A DNA stretch of 8,239 bases from Thermoleophilaceae bacterium (GTDB lineage Bacteria > Actinomycetota > Thermoleophilia > Solirubrobacterales > Thermoleophilaceae). Below are positions 1 to 5,199 of this stretch, in pieces. Numbering within the stretch: position 1 is the stretch's first letter; the number at the start of each line of letters is the position of its first letter. A program made the position numbers and the translations under genes. The stretch lies in NCBI GenBank assembly GCA_013696425.1, contig JACCYP010000223.1, positions 1 to 8,239 of the forward strand, written 5' to 3'. The notes below the pieces were generated by a model. It saw only the letters and a list, made by a program, of their open reading frames with translations, ran no database searches and was not told the DNA's origin.

Positions 1-206
1 CGCTCGTCCTCGTCCTGCTGACCGACCACCCGGTCGACCTCGGTCTCGTGGGCCTGGTCGAAGTACCCGCCTTCGCGCAGGACGCTCGCGAGCACGTGCT
101 GGAGCTCGGGGGCGTGGTCGGTCACCCACTTCTCCGCAGCACGGAAGCGCTCGGGCTCCTGAAGTGCCCGCAGGGCCGCGTCGATCCGCTCGTCGGGCTC
201 GGGCAC
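1..206 (-). CDS. Unknown protein, N-terminal part only (runs off the left edge)
   Basis: About 68 N-terminal codons of a leftward gene are visible with no stop in frame. Codons end overwhelmingly in G or C, and the protein reads as an ordinary soluble, charged, mostly helical sequence: PEPDERIDAALRALQ, later EKWVTDHAPELQ and a GGYFDQAHE segment. I do not recognise the family. An upstream ATG at 216-218 would add MIAA, but a TATGAT hexamer overlaps that ATG and lies 7 nt before the GTG at 204-206. I therefore prefer the GTG as a leaderless start. It is divergent from the methyltransferase gene, with only about 20 bp between the starts. The long opposite-strand reading through this stretch is a 5' extension of the methyltransferase frame and not coding. 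Confidence 0.72.
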   Translation of the reverse strand, partial: MPEPDERIDAALRALQEPERFRAAEKWVTDHAPELQHVLASVLREGGYFDQAHETEVDRVVGQQDEDE

Positions 207-219
207 GGCTGCGATCATA
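204..219 (-). promoter_or_regulatory. Leaderless-type -10 element and GTG start of the left-edge gene
   Basis: On the minus strand TATGAT (positions 219-214, one mismatch to TATAAT) is followed by 7 nt and then GTG (206-204). This spacing puts the likely transcription start on the start codon. No clear -35 hexamer is visible. Confidence 0.45.
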
Positions 220-227
220 GGCGCGCC

Positions 228-1115
228 GTGGCGCTCGGAGATGCTGGAACCAGTCGACTGGCACGCTCGACCGCGGAGGGTGCGTGCGCCCTGCGCGCCG
301 CGGGCAGGACCCTCAGGCCGCCGCTGCCGCGCAACCCCGACCACCTGGCCTCCTCCTTCATCGCCCCGGGCCTGAAGGCGACCGCGCTGGTGAAGCTGCC
401 GATCCTGCGAGGGCTGTCCCCGCGCGTGTTCGAGCGGATACTGCCGGGCGCGATCTGGTTCGAGCTCGCCCGCACGATCCACATGGACCGCGTTCTGCGC
501 GAGGAGGTGGCCGCCGGAGCCACCCAGGCGGTACTGCTCGGCGCGGGCCTCGACTCGCGCTTCTACCGCCTCGACTTCGGCGCGGCGAAGCTGTTCGAGG
601 TCGACCACCCGGTTACCGGAGCGATCAAGGACGAGCGCCTCGAGGCGCTGTTCGGCGGCCGGCCGGAGGAGGTGACCTACGTGCGGATCGACTTCAACAC
701 CGAGGACCTCGCCCAGCGCCTCGGCGCCCACGGCTTCGACCCGGCTGCGCGCACGGCGATCCTCTGGTCGGGCGTGACGCCCTATCTCGAGCCCCGCGGC
801 GTGGAGGAGACGCTGCGCTGGTTCGCCGCCGGCACGGGCCCTGGAAGCTCGATCTGCTTCGACTACATCTTCCGCGAGGTGATCGAGGGCGACGTGTCGA
901 GCTACGGAGCACGCGAGCTCGTGGAGCGCGTGACCAAGGGCGGCGAGCCGTTCAGATTCGGCATCCCTGAGGGCGCCGCCGAGGAGTTCGTGAAGAGCTT
1001 CGGCCTCGAACTGGAGGAGGACCTCGGCCCCGACGACGCCGAGTACGAGATCCTCGAGGGCCACGGCCGCCCGTACGGCTTTGGCGGGCTAGCGCTGGTC
1101 CGGCAGCCCCTCTAG
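228..1115 (+). CDS. Class I SAM-dependent methyltransferase, LCMT/TIGR00027-like family
   Basis: A 295-residue protein of the leucine carboxyl methyltransferase-like family, which transfers a methyl group from S-adenosylmethionine to an acceptor that is unknown for most bacterial members. Visible signatures are the N-terminal STAEGACALRAAG segment (residues 14-26, close to the family's TAEGVA..RA element), the SAM-binding motif VLLGAGLDSRFYRL (about 102-115), RIDFNTEDL around 154-162, and WSGVTPYLEPRGVEETL (180-196). I chose GTG at 228 because it is the only in-frame start that keeps the conserved N-terminus without running into the divergent gene; AGG at 219-221 may serve as a short ribosome site. 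Length is normal for the family. No cofactor or substrate genes lie next to it, so the substrate cannot be guessed. Its 3' end overlaps the convergent gene. Confidence 0.88.
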   Translation: MALGDAGTSRLARSTAEGACALRAAGRTLRPPLPRNPDHLASSFIAPGLKATALVKLPILRGLSPRVFERILPGAIWFELARTIHMDRVLREEVAAGATQAVLLGAGLDSRFYRLDFGAAKLFEVDHPVTGAIKDERLEALFGGRPEEVTYVRIDFNTEDLAQRLGAHGFDPAARTAILWSGVTPYLEPRGVEETLRWFAAGTGPGSSICFDYIFREVIEGDVSSYGARELVERVTKGGEPFRFGIPEGAAEEFVKSFGLELEEDLGPDDAEYEILEGHGRPYGFGGLALVRQPL

Positions 1116-1646
1116 CCCTTCGTCGAGCTCGACCCCGAGCGAGTTCAGCGTGAACGCGACCAGGTGGTACTGGCCGACCAGCACAGGCAGCTCGATGAGC
1201 TGCTCCTCGTCGAGGAAGCCGGTGAGACCCTCCCACGTGGCGTCGGAAATGCGCGCGTCAGCGTGCAGCTCGTCCGCGGCGCGAAGCAGCAGCGCCTCGT
1301 CGCCCTCGAAGGCCTCGGGGCCGGATGCCACGCGGTCGATCTCCTCGCGGGAGATGCCGAGCAGCTCGGAGATCCGCACGTGCTGGCCCCACTCGTAGTC
1401 CGAGCCGCAGTTGAGGCCCGTGCGCAGGATCAGCAGCTCGCGCTCGCGCGGGGGCAGCTTCCCGGCACCGAGCAGGTAGCCGCCAAAGCGCATGAACGCC
1501 CTGTAGAGGTCCGGGCTGCGGGCGAGCGTCGAGAAGATGTTGTTGTCGCCGATGCGCACGCCCGTGTCGCCGAACTCGGCCTCGAGCAGTGGGCGCACGT
1601 CCTCGCCCCACTCCTCCGGAGGCAGCGGCGGGATCCGCGGGGTCAC
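1089..1646 (-). CDS. Carboxymuconolactone decarboxylase (CMD)/AhpD-like family protein
   Basis: A 185-residue alpha-helical protein of the CMD fold. The family signature is clear at residues 63-96: KLPPRERELLILRTG, then NCGSDYEWGQHV and SELLGISREEIDRV. The family includes 4-carboxymuconolactone decarboxylase and AhpD-type peroxidase partners; many members are uncharacterised and linked to oxidative stress. AhpD-type members carry CxxC. Here only the first cysteine (C80) remains, with Asp at the second position (D83), while E86 and H89 of the EWxxH motif are kept. A CxxC-dependent peroxidase mechanism is therefore unlikely. The start is GTG (1646-1644), only 2 nt after the TAG of the rhomboid-like gene, which suggests translational coupling. 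The last 27 bp overlap the convergent methyltransferase gene. Confidence 0.9.
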   Translation of the reverse strand: MTPRIPPLPPEEWGEDVRPLLEAEFGDTGVRIGDNNIFSTLARSPDLYRAFMRFGGYLLGAGKLPPRERELLILRTGLNCGSDYEWGQHVRISELLGISREEIDRVASGPEAFEGDEALLLRAADELHADARISDATWEGLTGFLDEEQLIELPVLVGQYHLVAFTLNSLGVELDEGLEGLPDQR

Positions 1647-1648
1647 GC

Positions 1649-2404
1649 CTACGCGCGCTTCGTGAAGACCGGCAGGGCGTAGCCGGCGAGGTAGCCGATG
1701 CCGCCGCCCACAACCGCCGCGACGATGCTGGCCTCGCGCGTGGCCGCCGAGCAGAGCAGCAGCGCGCCGACCAGCACGTACACGCCGAGCATGTCGCTCT
1801 CGCGGTCATCGCCGCCTTTCAGCGCACGGCGATCGTCCACGTACCAGGCGGCGAGCAGGGCGAGCGCAGCGCCGTTCGCGCCGAGCGCCGGCAGTACGTC
1901 CACGGCATCCGAGGCCGCGGCGCCGGCGGCTCCCGCGGAGAGGAAGATCACGAGCACCGGGAAGATCCCGAAGCGGCGCTCGAGTTGGGTGCCGAAGATG
2001 CCCACGCAGATGAGCGCGATGAACGCGTAGCCGAAGTTGTCGTAGGCGAACAGGGTGGACGCGTACTTCCACGGCTCGTCGGTGGAGGAGAACACGACGC
2101 CCACGTGGTCGATCAGCCACAGCGGCTTCGCGGTGACCACGAGCACGGTCACGAGCGACAGCGCGATGAGCGCGAGCGTGCCGTAGGGCCGCGTGTCGGG
2201 CGCGATGCCGGGGATCTCGTCGCCGCGCAGCTTCGGGAGCTTCGGGGCGCGGATCTTGCGCTGCTTGGGCTCGGCCGGGGCGCCCATGTCGAGCTTCGGC
2301 GCACGCTTGCGCACCCGCTGGCCGCAGTAGGGGCACTCCGTGACGTACGGGGAGACCTCGGCGGAGCAGTTCTTGCAGACGACGAAGAGGTCTGGCTCGC
2401 TCAC
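1649..2404 (-). CDS. Zinc-ribbon protein with a catalytically dead rhomboid-like membrane domain
   Basis: A 251-residue protein. Residues 8-28 form a zinc ribbon, CKNC...CPYC (C10, C13, C24, C27), followed by a basic linker with repeated APKL units (36-60). About six membrane segments follow: near 74-91, 113-137, 147-162, 174-188, 205-220 and 226-245. Rhomboid landmarks are present: PWKYASTLF in the second segment, the GxxLERRFG turn (138-146), GANGA where rhomboids have GASGA (175-179), and a final Gly-rich GGGIGYLAG helix. The catalytic Ser is Asn177, the helix-6 His position is Gly, and the helix-2 His and Asn are also absent. I infer a non-proteolytic rhomboid homologue. The GTG start sits 7 nt after a TACCCT hexamer. 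It lies between the YbdK gene (21 bp upstream) and the CMD gene (2 bp downstream). Confidence 0.82.
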   Translation of the reverse strand: MSEPDLFVVCKNCSAEVSPYVTECPYCGQRVRKRAPKLDMGAPAEPKQRKIRAPKLPKLRGDEIPGIAPDTRPYGTLALIALSLVTVLVVTAKPLWLIDHVGVVFSSTDEPWKYASTLFAYDNFGYAFIALICVGIFGTQLERRFGIFPVLVIFLSAGAAGAAASDAVDVLPALGANGAALALLAAWYVDDRRALKGGDDRESDMLGVYVLVGALLLCSAATREASIVAAVVGGGIGYLAGYALPVFTKRA

Positions 2405-2417
2405 TCTCTTGAGGGTA
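2402..2417 (-). promoter_or_regulatory. Internal leaderless-type promoter for the zinc-ribbon/rhomboid-like gene
   Basis: The minus strand has TACCCT (2417-2412), 7 nt, then GTG (2404-2402), inside the 21-bp gap after the YbdK gene. No good Shine-Dalgarno precedes the GTG (only AAGAGA directly beside it). A -35 is not evident. Confidence 0.42.
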
Positions 2418-2425
2418 CCTGCGGG

Positions 2426-3541
2426 CTAATCCGGCGCTCCACCGGTCTTCTCGACGATCTCGGCGACGACCTCGCGGAAGTCGCTGTTCGCCTCGTAGAC
2501 CACGAGCTGGCGGGAGGCCCCGTTACCGCGGTCGAGCAGGTCGTCGATGCCCTCGAGCTCGCTCTCGGAGCCGAGGTCCTGGGCGTGCTCGCGCGCCCGT
2601 TCCATCACCCGGGCGGCCAGCTTGCGGGTCTGGACGCGCTCCTCCGAGGGAAGGTCCACGAGCTCACCGTCGAGGCCGTGGCGGGCGGCGAGCCACTTGT
2701 TCTCGTCGAGCATCTCGTAGGGGTAGTGGGAGAGCTCCTCGCCCGCCTCGAAGTGCTCGCACAGCTCCTTGACCAGCGCCTGCGCGAGCGCGGCGAGGCC
2801 CATGGTGTGCTCGATCCGCGTCTGGGAGTCCATCGCGCGGATCTCGACGGTGCCGAAGTTCGGGTGCGGGCGGACGTCGTACCAGAGGTAGGTGTAGTCC
2901 TCGATCACCCGCGAGTCGACCATGAACTGGACCCGGCGGGAGTAGTCCTCGAAGTCCGCGTAACTCGGCGGGATGCCGACGCGCGGGAAGGCACGGAAGA
3001 TCGGCATGCGCGTGGAGAGCAGGCCGGTGGAGTCGCCGCGCCAGAACGGTGAGTTGGCGCTCAGCGCGAGCAGCAGGGGGATGTGGACGCGCATGCCGTT
3101 GGCCACGTGGACGGCCTTGTCGGGGTCGTCCACGCCCACGTGCACGTGCATGCCGAAGATGAGCTCCTGGCGCGCGACGAAGCGCAGCGCCGCCACGAGA
3201 TCGCGGTAGCGCGGGCGCCCGACGATCCGCTGGTCCTCCCACATCGCGAACGGGTGCGTGCCGGCCGAACCGATCGCGAGGCCCTTCTCCGAAGCCGTCT
3301 GCTGCACCTGGTGGCGCAGCGTGCGCAGCTGGGTGTTCGCCTCGCGCGTGCCCTTGCAGGGAGTGGTCGAGATCTCAAGCACCGACTCCATCAGCTCGGG
3401 CTTTACGTCGCCCTCGGTATCGGGCACCGACTCGAGCATCACCTCGATCTGGTTGGTCAGCTCGAGCGTCTCGGAGTCGACGATCATGAGCTCTTCCTCC
3501 ACCCCCAGGGTATAGGCCGGCCCCGTGAATCGGTGCTCCAC
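2426..3541 (-). CDS. ybdK: YbdK-family carboxylate-amine ligase (glutamate-cysteine ligase type 2 family)
   Basis: A 371-residue ATP-dependent ligase of the GCS2 family, related to enzymes joining the side-chain carboxyl of glutamate to an amine such as cysteine. YbdK itself has only weak gamma-glutamylcysteine synthetase activity in vitro, so the true substrate is uncertain. Family landmarks are YTLGVEEELMIVD near the N-terminus (10-22), KPELMESVLEIST (47-59), GTHPF (94-98), the metal/ATP-site strand HVHVGVD (132-138), LSANSPFW (160-167), and VEIRAMD further on. I chose GTG at 3541 because it directly precedes the conserved N-terminus and lies 6 nt after a TACTCT hexamer. A TTG 33 nt upstream would add 11 residues that read like promoter sequence. 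It is the first gene of a leftward group and is divergent from the DUF2090 gene. Confidence 0.92.
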   Translation of the reverse strand: MEHRFTGPAYTLGVEEELMIVDSETLELTNQIEVMLESVPDTEGDVKPELMESVLEISTTPCKGTREANTQLRTLRHQVQQTASEKGLAIGSAGTHPFAMWEDQRIVGRPRYRDLVAALRFVARQELIFGMHVHVGVDDPDKAVHVANGMRVHIPLLLALSANSPFWRGDSTGLLSTRMPIFRAFPRVGIPPSYADFEDYSRRVQFMVDSRVIEDYTYLWYDVRPHPNFGTVEIRAMDSQTRIEHTMGLAALAQALVKELCEHFEAGEELSHYPYEMLDENKWLAARHGLDGELVDLPSEERVQTRKLAARVMERAREHAQDLGSESELEGIDDLLDRGNGASRQLVVYEANSDFREVVAEIVEKTGGAPD

Positions 3542-3553
3542 GCGCGGAGAGTA
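3539..3553 (-). promoter_or_regulatory. Leaderless-type -10 element and GTG start of the YbdK gene
   Basis: The minus strand carries TACTCT (3553-3548), then 6 nt, then GTG (3541-3539). There is no Shine-Dalgarno. The hexamer shares positions 3552-3553 with a -10-like hexamer facing the opposite way. Confidence 0.48.
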
Positions 3554-3557
3554 TCCT
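3552..3557 (+). promoter_or_regulatory. Candidate -10 element for the DUF2090 gene
   Basis: TATCCT fits TANNNT with two mismatches to TATAAT. It would give a leader of roughly 45 nt before the ATG at 3608, with GGTGA (3593-3597) as a modest ribosome site. No -35 hexamer is recognisable. Confidence 0.38.
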
Positions 3558-3607
3558 GGCCCGCCGGATCCCAACCCCTTCTCCGACAGGACGGTGACGT
3601 CTCACAC

Positions 3608-4543
3608 ATGGCTCTCGGCTACGACGGCAAGCTCTTCATCCTCGCGTTCGACCACCGCGGCTCCTTCCAGAAGAAGATGTTCGGCATCGAGGGCGAGCCG
3701 ACTCCCGAGGAGACGGAGAAGATCGCCGACGCCAAGCAGGTGATCTACGAGGGCCTCGAGCGCGCGTCAGAGCAGGACGGCTTCCGCCCCGAGAGCGCCG
3801 GCTGCCTGATCGACGAGCAGTTCGGATCGAACGTGCCCGAGCGCGCCAAGGAGCACGGCCTCTCGCTCGCGATGCCGGTCGAGAAGTCGGGCCAGAACCA
3901 GTTCGACTTCCAGTACGACGACCGCTTCGGCGAGCACATCGAGAAGTTCGACCCCGAGTTCTCGAAGGTCCTGGTGCGCTTCAACTCCGACGGCGACGCG
4001 AAGATGAACGAGCGCCAGCTCGGCCGCCTGAAGCAGCTCGCCGACTGGCTCCACGAGAACGACCGCATCTTCCTCTTCGAGCTGCTCGTGCCCGCCGAGG
4101 AGGCCCAGCTCGAGTCCGTGGGCGGCGACACCGACCGCTACGACGCCGAGCTGCGTCCCGAGCTCATGCGGCGCGCGATCGAGGACATCCAGAACTACGG
4201 CATCGAGGTCGACATCTGGAAGATCGAGGGCGTCGACGAGCGCTCCGACGCCGAGATGCTCGCTCAACAGTCGCGCAAGGGCGAGGGGCGCGAGGGCGTG
4301 GTGTGCGTGGTGCTCGGCCGCGGCGCCTCGGACGCCAAGGTCGACCAGTGGCTACAGGCGGGCGCGCCCGTGGACGGCTACGTGGGCTTCGCCATCGGGC
4401 GCTCGATCTGGTGGGACTCGCTCAAGGGCTACCTCGACGGCTCGGTGCCGCGTGAGGAGGCCTTCGCACAGATCGCTGCGAACTACCTGCGTTTCGTGAA
4501 GGTCTACGAGGAAGCCGAGCAGGGCGCCCCGGCCGTTTCGTAA
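3608..4543 (+). CDS. Stand-alone DUF2090 protein, related to 2-deoxy-5-keto-gluconate 6-phosphate aldolase
   Basis: A 311-residue soluble protein resembling the DUF2090 domain, otherwise found as the C-terminal half of some IolC proteins of inositol catabolism. There it is linked to cleavage of 2-deoxy-5-keto-D-gluconate 6-phosphate into dihydroxyacetone phosphate and malonate semialdehyde. Visible elements are LFILAFDHRGSFQKKMFG at the N-terminus (9-26, with D15-H16-R17), LIDEQFG near 72, AMPVEKSGQ near 88, LVRFNSDGD near 123, and a late VDGYVGFAIGRSIWW segment typical of the last strands of a TIM barrel. The ATG at 3608 begins immediately before the conserved N-terminus; the frame is open for some 500 bp upstream, but that part is antisense to the YbdK gene. 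No other inositol genes are present, so its in vivo substrate is open. Confidence 0.83.
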   Translation: MALGYDGKLFILAFDHRGSFQKKMFGIEGEPTPEETEKIADAKQVIYEGLERASEQDGFRPESAGCLIDEQFGSNVPERAKEHGLSLAMPVEKSGQNQFDFQYDDRFGEHIEKFDPEFSKVLVRFNSDGDAKMNERQLGRLKQLADWLHENDRIFLFELLVPAEEAQLESVGGDTDRYDAELRPELMRRAIEDIQNYGIEVDIWKIEGVDERSDAEMLAQQSRKGEGREGVVCVVLGRGASDAKVDQWLQAGAPVDGYVGFAIGRSIWWDSLKGYLDGSVPREEAFAQIAANYLRFVKVYEEAEQGAPAVS

Positions 4544-4562
4544 CTGGCGTCAACCGGCCGGG

Positions 4563-4580
4563 TACCCTTCTCAGCCCATG
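4563..4580 (+). promoter_or_regulatory. Candidate -10 element just upstream of the small membrane protein gene
   Basis: TACCCT (4563-4568) lies 9 nt before the ATG (4578-4580) in a 34-bp intergenic gap, with no Shine-Dalgarno. This would leave a leader of only a few nucleotides. Confidence 0.35.
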
Positions 4581-4826
4581 GCATTGCGCATGCGCCAGAG
4601 CCTCGCGCAGTACGAGGCCGAATTCCGTGACACCGCCGTCGAGGAGCGCGAGCGGCGCGAGCGCCTGCGCAAGCAGGCGGCGGTACGTGAGCGCACGCGC
4701 CGGGTCGAGAAGGTCCACAAGCACGGCACGATGCGCTTCGTTGCGCTCGTGTTCGCGATCCTCCTGACCGCGGTCGTGGTGACCGTGGTGATGTTCCAGA
4801 CGCTGGCCCTGGTCGTCGGCGGCTGA
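4578..4826 (+). CDS. Small charged coiled-coil protein with a C-terminal membrane helix
   Basis: An 82-residue protein I cannot assign to a named family. Residues 7-48 are very rich in Arg and Glu with an ERERRERLRKQ pattern, which predicts a single long helix or coiled coil. Residues 53-80 are one hydrophobic segment (FVALVFAILLTAVVVTVV and on). The layout fits a C-tail or single-pass anchor with the charged part in the cytoplasm. Codon use matches neighbouring genes, which supports real coding. A second ATG at 4590 could also serve as start. It follows the DUF2090 gene by 34 bp and converges on csrA with a 20-bp gap. The role is unknown. Confidence 0.72.
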   Translation: MALRMRQSLAQYEAEFRDTAVEERERRERLRKQAAVRERTRRVEKVHKHGTMRFVALVFAILLTAVVVTVVMFQTLALVVGG

Positions 4827-4846
4827 GCCGCCCGCCCTCTGCCCCT

Positions 4847-5092
4847 CTAGCTCTGGGGGCTCGACTGCAGCGCGTCCAGGGCCTCGTTCACGGCCTGGGT
4901 GACCTCGCTGTTGTCGGCTTCCGCATCGCGCTCCGCCTGGATCTCCAGGTAGACCTCCTTGCGGAACACAGGGACCGACCGGGGTGCCTGAATCCCGATC
5001 CGGACCTTCTCGCCCATGATCGCGAGTATCGAGATCTCGATCTCGTCCCCGATCATGATGCTCTGATTGGACTTTCTGGTTAGAACCAGCAT
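4847..5092 (-). CDS. csrA: CsrA, carbon storage regulator / translational regulator
   Basis: An 81-residue CsrA/RsmA homologue, a dimeric RNA-binding protein that recognises GGA motifs, usually over ribosome sites, and represses or stabilises target mRNAs. The family core is complete: MLVLTRKSNQSIMIGDEI at the N-terminus (L4 and R6 of the RNA-binding strand), the KVRIGIQAP strand, and VPVFRKEVYLEI with the key RNA-contact Arg. The C-terminal tail (about 54-81) is acidic and longer than the minimal 61-residue E. coli protein, as in many Gram-positive members. I chose the ATG at 5092 because homology starts there and GGAGG precedes it by 4 nt. An ATG 66 nt upstream adds unrelated residues and covers promoter-like sequence. 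No fliW or flagellar gene is visible. N-terminal codons include CTA, AGA and ATA, rare in its neighbours. Confidence 0.95.
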   Translation of the reverse strand: MLVLTRKSNQSIMIGDEIEISILAIMGEKVRIGIQAPRSVPVFRKEVYLEIQAERDAEADNSEVTQAVNEALDALQSSPQS

Positions 5093-5122
5093 GGCGCCTC
5101 CGTGCCTGCGGGTGAGCGAGTC

Positions 5123-5151
5123 ATTCAAACAGCTCTCGAACGGGTATTCAA
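5123..5151 (-). promoter_or_regulatory. Candidate sigma-A-type promoter of csrA
   Basis: The minus strand has TTGAAT (5151-5146), a 17-nt spacer, and a second TTGAAT (5128-5123). The first matches TTGACA at four positions and the second matches TATAAT at four. Initiation would fall near 5116, giving a leader of about 25 nt containing the GGAGG ribosome site. This is one of the most AT-rich patches of the window. Confidence 0.4.
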
Positions 5152-5180
5152 CTTTCATATTGCCTGGGAACTTGTTGAGC

Positions 5181-5199
5181 TAGTGTTCCGCCGCTCATG
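5181..5199 (+). promoter_or_regulatory. Weak candidate -10 element of the RGG/acidic protein gene
   Basis: TAGTGT (5181-5186) lies 10 nt before the ATG at 5197. TTGCCT (5160-5165) could be a -35, but the 15-nt spacer is short. There is no Shine-Dalgarno before the ATG, so a very short leader is plausible. Confidence 0.28.

Noticed and set aside
48..227. 5' extension of the methyltransferase frame (60 extra residues)
   Set aside because: It is antisense to a better-coding minus-strand gene, and family homology begins only after the GTG at 228.
1589..3052. Long plus-strand open frame of 487 codons
   Set aside because: It lies opposite the CMD, rhomboid-like and YbdK genes, which have clear family motifs; the plus-strand product is Glu/Arg/Gly/Val/His-rich with no domain, as expected for a GC-rich shadow.
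3083..3607. Extension of the DUF2090 frame by 175 residues
   Set aside because: It is antisense to the YbdK gene; the product is His/Arg/Leu-rich shadow sequence, and the DUF2090 homology starts at the ATG at 3608.
4841..4860. GCCCC...GGGGC inverted repeat as a terminator between the small membrane gene and csrA
   Set aside because: Only 5 bp of stem with a 10-nt loop and no U-tract on either strand; expected by chance at this GC content.
5093..5158. 22-residue N-terminal extension of CsrA
   Set aside because: CsrA proteins begin at MLxLTRK, and the internal ATG has a strong ribosome site; the extension overlaps the likely promoter.
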